From: Acidobacteriota bacterium
GTDB taxonomy: Bacteria; Acidobacteriota; Blastocatellia; Pyrinomonadales; Pyrinomonadaceae
Assembly: GCA_020201365.1 (NCBI GenBank)
Contig: JAIVGV010000265.1
Span: 1-26,412, forward strand
Reading direction: 5' to 3'
Length of the DNA: 26,412 bases
The notes beneath the pieces are model-generated. The model was not told where the DNA came from. It searched no databases and worked only from the letters and a program-made list of their open reading frames with translations. Position numbers and translations under genes: made by a program. Shown here piece after piece: positions 1 through 6,735 of this stretch (positions are counted from its first letter, which is position 1; each line of letters opens with the position of its first letter).

Positions 1-711
1 GTGCGCCGCGGGGCGCAGGAGAACCGGCGCAGCTTCGCCGACAGGTTCTGGGAACGCATGTCCACGATCTCGACTTTCGTCGGCAGCGTCGTGCTCGGCG
101 CGGTCGCGCTGCTCTTTAACGCCAACTACAGCGCGCAGCAGACGCGGCAGTCCGACGCGCAGTTCGACTTCGAGAAGCAGAAGTACGAGGCGGAGGAGAC
201 GGATCGCCGCCGCCGCGTCATGCTCGAAGTGATCCCGAAGCTCTTCAGCGACAAGCAGGAGGAGCGCGAGGGCGCGCAGTCGTTGCTGCTCGAACTCTAC
301 CCGAACGACGCCAAGGAGATTCTGGAGCACGTGGCGCTGACGCAGCCGAAGCAGCAGCAGGAGTACATCGCCCCGGCTTTGCAGAAGGCGGAGGCGCGCT
401 CGGCGGAGGTCGGCACGTGGGGCGTCGTCGTCGGGCACGACGACAGCCCAGACGCGGCGCGCCCCGAAGTGGAGAAGACGAAGAACGAAGGCTACGCGGC
501 GACGATCTACAAGAAGCGCGACTGGTACATCACGGTCGCCGTCGGTCACGTCGGGCAGGGGCAGGCGGGCTTCGCCAGCGAGGACGACGCCGGGAGCGCC
601 AACTTCGACCTGAGCGCGCACGTCCGCCAGGGCACATACGTCGTGCAGTTGAAGAAGTGGTGCGAGAACCCGCGGCAGCAGCAAGGGTACGTCGAGTGTT
701 CCAACCAGTGA
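1..711 (+). CDS. Membrane-anchored protein with SPOR-like C-terminal domain (possibly 5'-partial)
   Basis: The reading frame is open from the first base of the window. The GTG at base 1 may be the start or an internal codon, so the gene may be truncated on the left. Residues about 22-41 form one hydrophobic segment (FVGSVVLGAVALLFN) preceded by basic residues, consistent with a signal anchor. A charged, probably coiled helical stretch follows (about 45-110). From about residue 138 the pattern W-G-V-V-V-G ... G-Y-A-A-T-I-Y-K-K-R-D-W-Y-I-T-V-A-V-G resembles a SPOR domain, a fold that binds denuded peptidoglycan glycans. This is recognised by pattern only. It ends 10 nt before the spike gene, so it probably belongs to the eCIS operon. 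SPOR proteins are not standard eCIS parts; an envelope-interaction role is inference. Confidence 0.7.
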   Translation: MRRGAQENRRSFADRFWERMSTISTFVGSVVLGAVALLFNANYSAQQTRQSDAQFDFEKQKYEAEETDRRRRVMLEVIPKLFSDKQEEREGAQSLLLELYPNDAKEILEHVALTQPKQQQEYIAPALQKAEARSAEVGTWGVVVGHDDSPDAARPEVEKTKNEGYAATIYKKRDWYITVAVGHVGQGQAGFASEDDAGSANFDLSAHVRQGTYVVQLKKWCENPRQQQGYVECSNQ

Positions 712-721
712 GCGACGAGAG

Positions 722-1432
722 ATGTTCGAAGGCACTCCACTCGGAAATGTTTTAGTCGCGCGCCAGTCCGCGGGCTTAGGCGGTCGCTGGTACGGCGTCT
801 TCCCGGCGCTCGTCTCGGACAACCAAGACCCGGAAGGCATGGGGCGCGTCAAGGTGAAGCTCCCGTGGGCTCCCGACACCGAGGGCGGCGCTTACGAGAC
901 CTGGGCGCGCGTGGCGACTCTGATGGCTGGCGACAACCGCGGCAGCTGGTTCGTCCCCGACGCGAACGACGAGGTGCTCGTCGCGTTCGAGGCGGGCGAC
1001 CCGCGCCGCCCGTTCGTCCTCGGCGGGCTGTGGAACGGCACCGACACGCCGCCGCAGTCAATGGACGCGAACAACACGAAGAAAGTTCTTCGCTCGCGCA
1101 ACGGCGTCAAGATCACGCTCGACGACACGGACGGGCAGGAGAAGTTCATCGTCGAGACGCCGGGCGGGCAGAAGATGACGCTGAAGGACTCGCCCGGCAC
1201 GGTCGAGATCGTGGACAGCAACGGCAACTCGATCAAGATGGAGCCGAGCGGCGTCACCGTCAACGCGTCGGCGAAGGTGACGGTGAACGCGAGTCAGGTC
1301 GCGGTCTCGGCGGGGATGGTGACGGTTGACGCCGGGATGTCGAAGTTCAGCGGCGTCGTCCAGTGCGACACCCTGATCAGCAACTCGGTCATCAGCGCCT
1401 CCTACACGCCGGGCGCGGGGAACATCTGGTGA
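722..1432 (+). CDS. eCIS spike protein, gpV/VgrG-type (Afp8-like)
   Basis: This is the central spike at the tip of the inner tube, which pierces the target membrane. Residues about 22-105 (G-R-W-Y-G-V-F-P-A-L-V, D-P-E-G-M-G-R-V-K-V, then P-R-R-P-F-V-L-G-G-L-W-N-G) match the OB-fold of phage baseplate assembly protein V/gp5. Residues about 120-215 are short repeated beta-strand units rich in T, V, N and G, as in the triple-stranded beta-helix of VgrG/gp5 spikes. The C-terminus ends in the usual eCIS-spike-like tail (YTPGAGNIW). At 236 aa it lacks a gp27-like hub, which must be encoded separately, presumably upstream. The ATG at 722 lies just after GAGCGACGAGAG, a weak ribosome site. The following gap holds a palindromic repeat. 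Confidence 0.93.
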   Translation: MFEGTPLGNVLVARQSAGLGGRWYGVFPALVSDNQDPEGMGRVKVKLPWAPDTEGGAYETWARVATLMAGDNRGSWFVPDANDEVLVAFEAGDPRRPFVLGGLWNGTDTPPQSMDANNTKKVLRSRNGVKITLDDTDGQEKFIVETPGGQKMTLKDSPGTVEIVDSNGNSIKMEPSGVTVNASAKVTVNASQVAVSAGMVTVDAGMSKFSGVVQCDTLISNSVISASYTPGAGNIW

Positions 1433-1434
1433 GG

Positions 1435-1607
1435 TCTAGCCACGGAAGATTTAGCCACAGAGGGCACAGAGGGGGAAAAGAAAGTAGGAAGTAGGAACGA
1501 TGAACGATAAAGTAAAAATAGATCGCCTTCAGTTCATCGTTCATCGTTCATCGTCCTACTTCATCGTTCGTCTCTGTGTTCTCTGTGCTCTCTGTGGCTA
1601 GAGATTC
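1435..1607. repeat. Long imperfect palindromic intergenic repeat (REP/MITE-like)
   Basis: The only sizeable gap between genes is dominated by an imperfect inverted repeat. The outer arms are TAGCCACAGAGGGCACAGAG at 1452-1471 and the reverse complement of 1581-1600, with 19 of 20 positions pairing. The inner arms are AAGTAGGAACGATGAAC at 1489-1505 and the reverse complement of 1546-1561, pairing with one extra base. A second TAGCCAC copy lies at 1436-1442. The unit is much more AT-rich than its flanks and encodes no protein. Transcribed, it would fold into a long hairpin about 15 nt before the next start codon, so it could attenuate or stabilise the operon mRNA. No target-site duplication or transposase is seen. 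Confidence 0.8.
1533..1553. repeat. Three tandem TTCATCG heptamers inside the palindrome
   Basis: TTCATCG occurs three times head to tail at 1533-1553 and again at 1560-1566 after the interruption TCCTAC. The left arm contains the complementary CGATGAA units around 1498-1507. The array suggests that the central part of the palindrome grew by slippage or by nested insertion of a smaller repeat. Confidence 0.65.
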
Positions 1608-1622
1608 TTCTCTGAGTCGAAG

Positions 1623-3896
1623 ATGAAAGACGTTGTGCAATGGACGGCGCCCGCGCAGATGTGGCGCGACGCGGCGGGGCTCGAACAGCCCGGCGCGCGG
1701 CGCGCGGCGCTTCAGCGCCCGGCGATCCTGCGCTTCGCCAAAGACTCTTTCATGCAAGACCTGTTGACGCTGCTCGAAAACGATCCGGCGCGCCTCACAG
1801 ACCACGTCGCGCAGCCGGAAACCTGGCGCGACACCGTCCCCGCGCCCGCGCCCGTCGAGGTCGCGCCCCGCTTCGCGCTCCCGTTCCAGCGCGCGCGACA
1901 GGCGCTTGAGAGCAGACGGCAAGCGCGACTCCTCGCCGCGCGCGGCTTGAGCGGAGAGGCGAAGACTGCGACGCAGAACACGAGCGCGCCCGTCTCGACG
2001 ATGACGGGCGCGCCGACGTTCGCGCGCGAGAAGGCGACGACGCTCAAGCTCTACCAGCCTGCGCACCAGCGCTTCTACATGATCGCCTCCTGCCTCGTCT
2101 GCGGTCGCGCGGGTCTGCCCGACAAGTCGCTCGACAAGGGGCGCGACGAAACGGCGACGTTCGTCGTCCGCCGCCTGTTCCCCGCGACGGTCGTCAGCGG
2201 TTCGGGCGCGCGCGTGCAGTTCGTTGATCCGCACACGGGCGCGGTCGATCAGACGATCCCTTTGCCTGCGTTCGACGAGACGTGGGAGGAGTACGCGCTC
2301 GTCTCTACGACGGACGGCGAGACGGGCTGGCAAAAAGTCGTCGGCGGGAAGAACGCGACCGCCGACGTGCTCGTTGACGGCGAAGAGAAGTTGCCGCTCT
2401 TCCCAGTGAACTTCACGGACGACGAGGGGCGGCGCAGGCGCGTGCTCACAGGGCTCGTCCCCGTCGGCAAGCGCGAGACCTACGCGCACGCCACGTCGCT
2501 CCTGCAGTCGCAGCTCTCAGCCGCCGCGACGAACGCCGCCGCGTCTTCACAAGGCTCCTCGTCATCTTCGAGCGACCCGTCGAAAGAGAGCCTCGACCCG
2601 CGCATGATGAAGCTGTGGCTCGACGTGACCGAGCCGTGGAAGGCGCTGCTCCAGAAGGCGGACGCGGCGCGCGCCGTCGAAGACCCGACGTGGCTGCCCG
2701 GTCACGCCGTCGCCACGCCGTCCGGCGACGCGCCGTTCGACCTGAACAACGCGACGCAGAAGGGCGCGCACGACGCCGCCGTCAAATCCGCGCGCGAGCT
2801 CCTGCAGACCGGCTCCTGGTACGTCCTGCTCGACTTCGCGAAATTCCTCGAAGAGAACCTGCCGAAGGTCTGGGCGGCGGTCGTCTCGCCGTCAGCCGTC
2901 GCCGCGCTCGCCGGCGACGCGCCGCAGCTCGCCGTCTATAACGCGCTCAAGTCCGCCAAGCTCACCGGCGGTCGCGCCACCACGCTCTTCAACGAGTCGA
3001 AGCTCTACCAGCAGCCGGGGAAGATCAAGAAGAACCTGGTCGTAGCGCTGCGCGCCGTCCTGCTCGAAGACGCGAACCCGACGGCGCAGGAGCGGCTCGA
3101 AGCGGCAGCCGTCTCCTACGACCGCGACGCGCACGCCCCCGACAACCCGAACGCGCCCGACCCGACCTTCCCCAGCTTCCTCTTCCCGCTCGCGCACACG
3201 GAGCGCGACGGCGACGACGCGCTCGGTCCCTTGCCCGTCGTGACCATCAAGCCCGACGCGAAAGACTCTGAGTTCGACAGGTCGAAGAAGAAGATCGACG
3301 CGCTCGCAGACCTGATCAAAGCCGCCTTCGAGCGCAAGCCCGCGCCCGTCGCGGCGCAACTCCCCCTCGCGGCGCAGAAGCCGATGGACGCGCGCGAAGG
3401 TTTTTACGTCGTCCGCTGCGTCTATGAGCGACCGCTGTGCGGTCCCATCGATCCGCCCGTCGTGAGCGCGCCGACGCGGGAGTTTCAGATGGCGGGCTTC
3501 TTCGACCCGGACGCGCCCGCCCGCCCCGTCCGCATCGCGCTCCCCGTTGACACTTCGCCCGCGGGCTTGCGGAAGTTCGACAAGAACACCGCGTTCATGA
3601 TGTCGGACGTGCTCTGCGGGCAGATCGAGCGGATGAAGGGCATCACGCTCGGCGACCTCGTGCGCACGGTGCTGCCTTGGCCCCTGCACAAGGACTTGTC
3701 CGTGCCCGACGGCGGCGCGTGCGCGGACGGCGGCTTGCAGATGGGGATGATCTGCTCGCTCTCGATCCCGATCATCACCATCTGCGCGCTCATCCTGCTG
3801 ATGATCATCGTCAGCCTGCTCGACTTCATCTTCCGCTGGCTGCCGTTCTTCATCATCTGCTTCCCGCTGCCCGGCTTCGCGGCGAAGAAGAAGTGA
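1623..3896 (+). CDS. eCIS-associated 757-aa protein with C-terminal membrane hairpin
   Basis: No enzymatic domain is recognised. The protein sits between spike and gp25, a baseplate position. The N-terminal 130 residues are Ala/Arg/Pro-rich. A CxxC pair is at C157 and C160. A Ser/Ala-rich linker lies near residues 298-325. The last 170 residues look most constrained (F-F-D-P-D-A-P-A-R-P, L-P-V-D-T-S-P-A-G-L-R-K-F). The extreme C-terminus has two hydrophobic segments, about 707-733 and 735-752, ending in KKK. This is a tail anchor or hairpin. From memory, proteins with this tail recur beside eCIS baseplate genes as unnamed hypotheticals. A role in tethering the baseplate to a membrane, as reported for CisA of the Streptomyces contractile system, is inference; homology to CisA was not tested. 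The ATG at 1623 has no strong ribosome site. Confidence 0.85.
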   Translation: MKDVVQWTAPAQMWRDAAGLEQPGARRAALQRPAILRFAKDSFMQDLLTLLENDPARLTDHVAQPETWRDTVPAPAPVEVAPRFALPFQRARQALESRRQARLLAARGLSGEAKTATQNTSAPVSTMTGAPTFAREKATTLKLYQPAHQRFYMIASCLVCGRAGLPDKSLDKGRDETATFVVRRLFPATVVSGSGARVQFVDPHTGAVDQTIPLPAFDETWEEYALVSTTDGETGWQKVVGGKNATADVLVDGEEKLPLFPVNFTDDEGRRRRVLTGLVPVGKRETYAHATSLLQSQLSAAATNAAASSQGSSSSSSDPSKESLDPRMMKLWLDVTEPWKALLQKADAARAVEDPTWLPGHAVATPSGDAPFDLNNATQKGAHDAAVKSARELLQTGSWYVLLDFAKFLEENLPKVWAAVVSPSAVAALAGDAPQLAVYNALKSAKLTGGRATTLFNESKLYQQPGKIKKNLVVALRAVLLEDANPTAQERLEAAAVSYDRDAHAPDNPNAPDPTFPSFLFPLAHTERDGDDALGPLPVVTIKPDAKDSEFDRSKKKIDALADLIKAAFERKPAPVAAQLPLAAQKPMDAREGFYVVRCVYERPLCGPIDPPVVSAPTREFQMAGFFDPDAPARPVRIALPVDTSPAGLRKFDKNTAFMMSDVLCGQIERMKGITLGDLVRTVLPWPLHKDLSVPDGGACADGGLQMGMICSLSIPIITICALILLMIIVSLLDFIFRWLPFFIICFPLPGFAAKKK

Positions 3897-3962
3897 CGGA
3901 ACGACTCGGAGGACTTCGCGCGCGACGGAGAGTTTTGAGAAGCGACTAGGGAATTTCCGGTG

Positions 3963-4358
3963 ATGCTCAAGAGCGGACAAATCTACGGCAAAGACATGAC
4001 CTTCCCGCCGCGCGTCGGCGCGGACGGGCGCGTCAGTTGGTCGGAGGGCGAGGAGAACGTGCGCGAGTCAATCCGCGTCATCCTCCTCACGGAGCAGCGC
4101 GAGCGCCTGCGACTGCCGACGTTCGGCGGGAGCCTCGCGCGCTACCTCTTCGAGCCGAACACGGTGACGACGCGCCAGCTCATCAAGGATCGCATCACGA
4201 AGGAGCTCGCCCAGTGGGAGCCGCGCGTCGCGGTCGAGAACGTCTCGGTCGAGGCGGACGCAGACGATCCGCAGGCGGCTGTCGCCACGATCAACTACCG
4301 GCTCGTCGCCACGAATAAGAAGGAGGCGGTGAGCCTGACGGTCAGCCTGACGGGCTGA
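3963..4358 (+). CDS. Baseplate wedge protein, gp25/GPW family (Afp9-like)
   Basis: A small wedge protein of contractile tails that joins spike hub, wedge and sheath. The 131-aa length is typical of the family. The core pattern is visible: a short N-terminal beta region, E-N-V-R-E-S-I-R-V-I-L-L-T near residues 25-37, then R-L-P-T-F-G-G-S-L-A-R-Y-L-F-E-P-N, and a long helix followed by beta strands (V-E-N-V-S-V-E, A-T-I-N-Y-R-L-V). Two starts are possible: GTG 3960 and the adjacent in-frame ATG 3963. AGGGA at 3948-3952 serves either; ATG is preferred. The next gene begins 4 nt after the stop, or 10 nt if its ATG is used. Confidence 0.93.
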   Translation: MLKSGQIYGKDMTFPPRVGADGRVSWSEGEENVRESIRVILLTEQRERLRLPTFGGSLARYLFEPNTVTTRQLIKDRITKELAQWEPRVAVENVSVEADADDPQAAVATINYRLVATNKKEAVSLTVSLTG

Positions 4359-4362
4359 ACTT

Positions 4363-6735
4363 GTGTCTATGCCGATCACACTTCCCAATCTCGACGACCG
4401 GCGCTACCAAGACCTCTTGGACGAGGCGCTGGCGCGCGTCCCCGTGCACAACCCGGAGTGGACGAACTTCAACAAGAGCGATCCGGGCGTCACGCTCGTC
4501 GAGATATTCGCGTTCCTCACGGAGAGCCTGCTCTACCGCTGCAACCAGATTCCGGAGCGCAACCGCCTGAAGTTCCTCTCGCTGCTCGGCGTGCCGCTGC
4601 AACCCGCGTCGAGCGCGCGCGGGCTCGTGCAGTTCACGAACGAGCGCGGTCCGCGCGAGACCGTCACGCTCCCCGCCGGGCGCGAGGTGCGCGCGGGGAA
4701 AGTCCCTTTCTACACAGACCTCGGCTTGGACGTGCTGCCCGTCGAGGCGCAGGTCTTCTACAAGCGCAAGGTAGCCGACGCGGACGCCGCGCAGCTCAAG
4801 GACTACTACAGCCTGCTCTACGCCTCTTACAAAAAGGACGAACTCGACACGACCAAGCTCGAACTCTACGAGACCGTCCCGCTCGACGCGAAGCAGACCG
4901 TGGGCGTCGATCTCGGCAAGGACGCCGTCGGCGGCGCGCTCTGGATCGCGCTGCTCGCGCGCGCGAATGATAAGCCCTCGGACACGACCGACAAGGCGCG
5001 CGAGGATTTGCACGACGAGATTCGCAAAAGCCTCGCCGGACGCACGCTCAGCCTCGGCGTCGTGCCCGTGCTCTCGACCGACCAGCGCACGCTCGCGCCC
5101 GGCGGCGGCGCGCCGCAGCGGCAGAGCCAGTCGCTCCTCGTTTACGAAATCCCGAACGTCTCCGGCGGCACCGATCTGCCCGACGACCCCACGGCGCGCA
5201 AGCCCACTTACAGATCGCTCGTCGCCACAGCGCAAGGAGACGTGCTCTCGATGCCCGGCGTCGTGCAGGTGAGCCTGCCGTCGAACAAAGACGATCTGCG
5301 GCTGTGGACTGATCTCGATCCGCTGGAGCCCGGCGTCGGCGACTTCCCGCCGACGCTCGACGACACGAGCTTGAACGACCGCGTGCTTACGTGGCTGCGA
5401 GTGCGCCCGCGCGACGACGCGGCGGCGCAGGTGCGCCTGCTCTGGGTCGGCGTCAACGCGGCGAACGTGACGCAGCGCGCCCACGTCGTCGGCGAGCAAC
5501 TGCCCGACGGCACGGGCGCGCCCGATCAGATCAGTTTCCTCTCGCACACTCCGGTGCTCCCCGGCTCCGTCCGCATCGTCGTCACGACGCGCGCGAGCGA
5601 CCGGCTCACGGAGTCGCGCGTCTGGACGCGCATCGAAGACCTCGCCGACGCGGGACCCGAAGTGCCGACGCTCGACCCGCGCCGCCCGCCCGGCTCGCCC
5701 GTCGTCCAAAATGCGCGCGTCGAAGTCTTCACGCTCAACCGCGAGTCGGGCGAGATCAGGTTCGGCGACGGGACGCGGGGGAAGCGCCCGCCCGCCGGGG
5801 CGACCATCCGCGCCGAGTACGACTACGGCGTCGGCGCGGCGGGGAACGTCGGCGCGGGCTCGATCAGCACGAGCCCCGCGCTGCCCGCCGGATTCAAGGT
5901 GACGAACCCGGTGCAGACGTGGGGCGGCGCGGAAGCCGAGACTGTGCTCGATGGCGAGAAACAGATCGCTCGGTACCTGCAACACCGCGAGCGGCTCGTC
6001 ACCGCCGCCGACTTCCTCTCGATCACGCTGCGCACGCCCGGCGTTGACATCGGTCGCGTCGAGGTGCTGCCGAACTACAACCCCGCGCTGCGGGGCGGCG
6101 CGGCGGGCGCGGCGGCGGGCGCGGTCACGCTCATGCTCATCCCGCGCTACGACGCGCGACAGCCCGACGCGCCGCTGCCCGATCAAGTCTTCCTCGAAGC
6201 CGTCTGCCGCTACCTCGAACCGCGCCGTTTGATCACGACCGAAGTCTTCCTGCGCGGGGCGGACTACGTGCCCGTCTGGGTCTCGGTCGGCATCAGCGTC
6301 GTCGCGGGCGCGTCAATCGCCGAGACGACCGACGCCGTCAGGCGCGAGCTGCTGAAGTTCCTCTCGCCGCTCCCGCCCGCCGGGCGCACGCAGATCGAGA
6401 CGCAGGCGGCGCTTCTGACGACGCCGCAGTACGCCGCCGGGCAGAACGGCTGGGCGCTCGGCAAGGCGGTCTCGACGCGAGAGCTGCTCGCGGTCGCGAG
6501 CCGCGTCGCGAACGTTGATTTCGTCAACGACGTGTTCGTCGCGCGCGGCGACGAGGCGCGCGCCGACACGATCCCGATGACGGGTTTAGAGCTGCCGCGC
6601 GTGCTCGGCATCAGCGTCGGCGTCGGCGACCCCGCGCCGATTGACTCGATGCGCGGGACGGTGAAGCCGAAGGGCGGCGGCGGCGACGGCGCAGGCTTGG
6701 TCGTGCCCGTGCCCGTGATCCCGGAGGAGTGCTGA
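4363..6735 (+). CDS. Baseplate J-like wedge protein (gp6/Afp11-like)
   Basis: A main structural wedge of the contractile baseplate. The N-terminus has the hallmark of the putative baseplate assembly protein family (TIGR02243 type): D-P-G-V-T-L-V-E-I-F-A-F-L-T-E near residues 40-55, then L-L-Y-R-C-N-Q-I-P-E-R-N and F-L-S-L-L-G-V-P-L-Q-P. The middle carries G-E-I-R-F-G-D-G-T-R-G-K-R-P and Y-D-Y-G-V-G-A-A-G-N-V, the usual J-domain signature. At 790 aa it is somewhat longer than I expect for the family; the extra length appears to lie at about residues 130-330. The C-terminal tail is Gly/Pro/Val-rich. Start is GTG 4363 with an in-frame ATG at 4369. Its 3' end overlaps the next gene if that gene starts at GTG 6729. 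Confidence 0.93.
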   Translation: MSMPITLPNLDDRRYQDLLDEALARVPVHNPEWTNFNKSDPGVTLVEIFAFLTESLLYRCNQIPERNRLKFLSLLGVPLQPASSARGLVQFTNERGPRETVTLPAGREVRAGKVPFYTDLGLDVLPVEAQVFYKRKVADADAAQLKDYYSLLYASYKKDELDTTKLELYETVPLDAKQTVGVDLGKDAVGGALWIALLARANDKPSDTTDKAREDLHDEIRKSLAGRTLSLGVVPVLSTDQRTLAPGGGAPQRQSQSLLVYEIPNVSGGTDLPDDPTARKPTYRSLVATAQGDVLSMPGVVQVSLPSNKDDLRLWTDLDPLEPGVGDFPPTLDDTSLNDRVLTWLRVRPRDDAAAQVRLLWVGVNAANVTQRAHVVGEQLPDGTGAPDQISFLSHTPVLPGSVRIVVTTRASDRLTESRVWTRIEDLADAGPEVPTLDPRRPPGSPVVQNARVEVFTLNRESGEIRFGDGTRGKRPPAGATIRAEYDYGVGAAGNVGAGSISTSPALPAGFKVTNPVQTWGGAEAETVLDGEKQIARYLQHRERLVTAADFLSITLRTPGVDIGRVEVLPNYNPALRGGAAGAAAGAVTLMLIPRYDARQPDAPLPDQVFLEAVCRYLEPRRLITTEVFLRGADYVPVWVSVGISVVAGASIAETTDAVRRELLKFLSPLPPAGRTQIETQAALLTTPQYAAGQNGWALGKAVSTRELLAVASRVANVDFVNDVFVARGDEARADTIPMTGLELPRVLGISVGVGDPAPIDSMRGTVKPKGGGGDGAGLVVPVPVIPEEC

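Noticed and set aside
1437..1607. The palindromic region as a CRISPR array or phage attachment site
   Set aside because: There are no regularly spaced identical repeats with unique spacers, and no integrase or tRNA nearby. The pattern is a nested inverted repeat.
4342..6186. A 614-codon open frame on the minus strand opposite the baseplate J gene
   Set aside because: Low-complexity Arg/Val/Asp/His translation without motifs. The + strand frame has a full family signature. Similar shadows at 2892-3980, 6264-8075 and 22496-24409 were dropped for the same reason.
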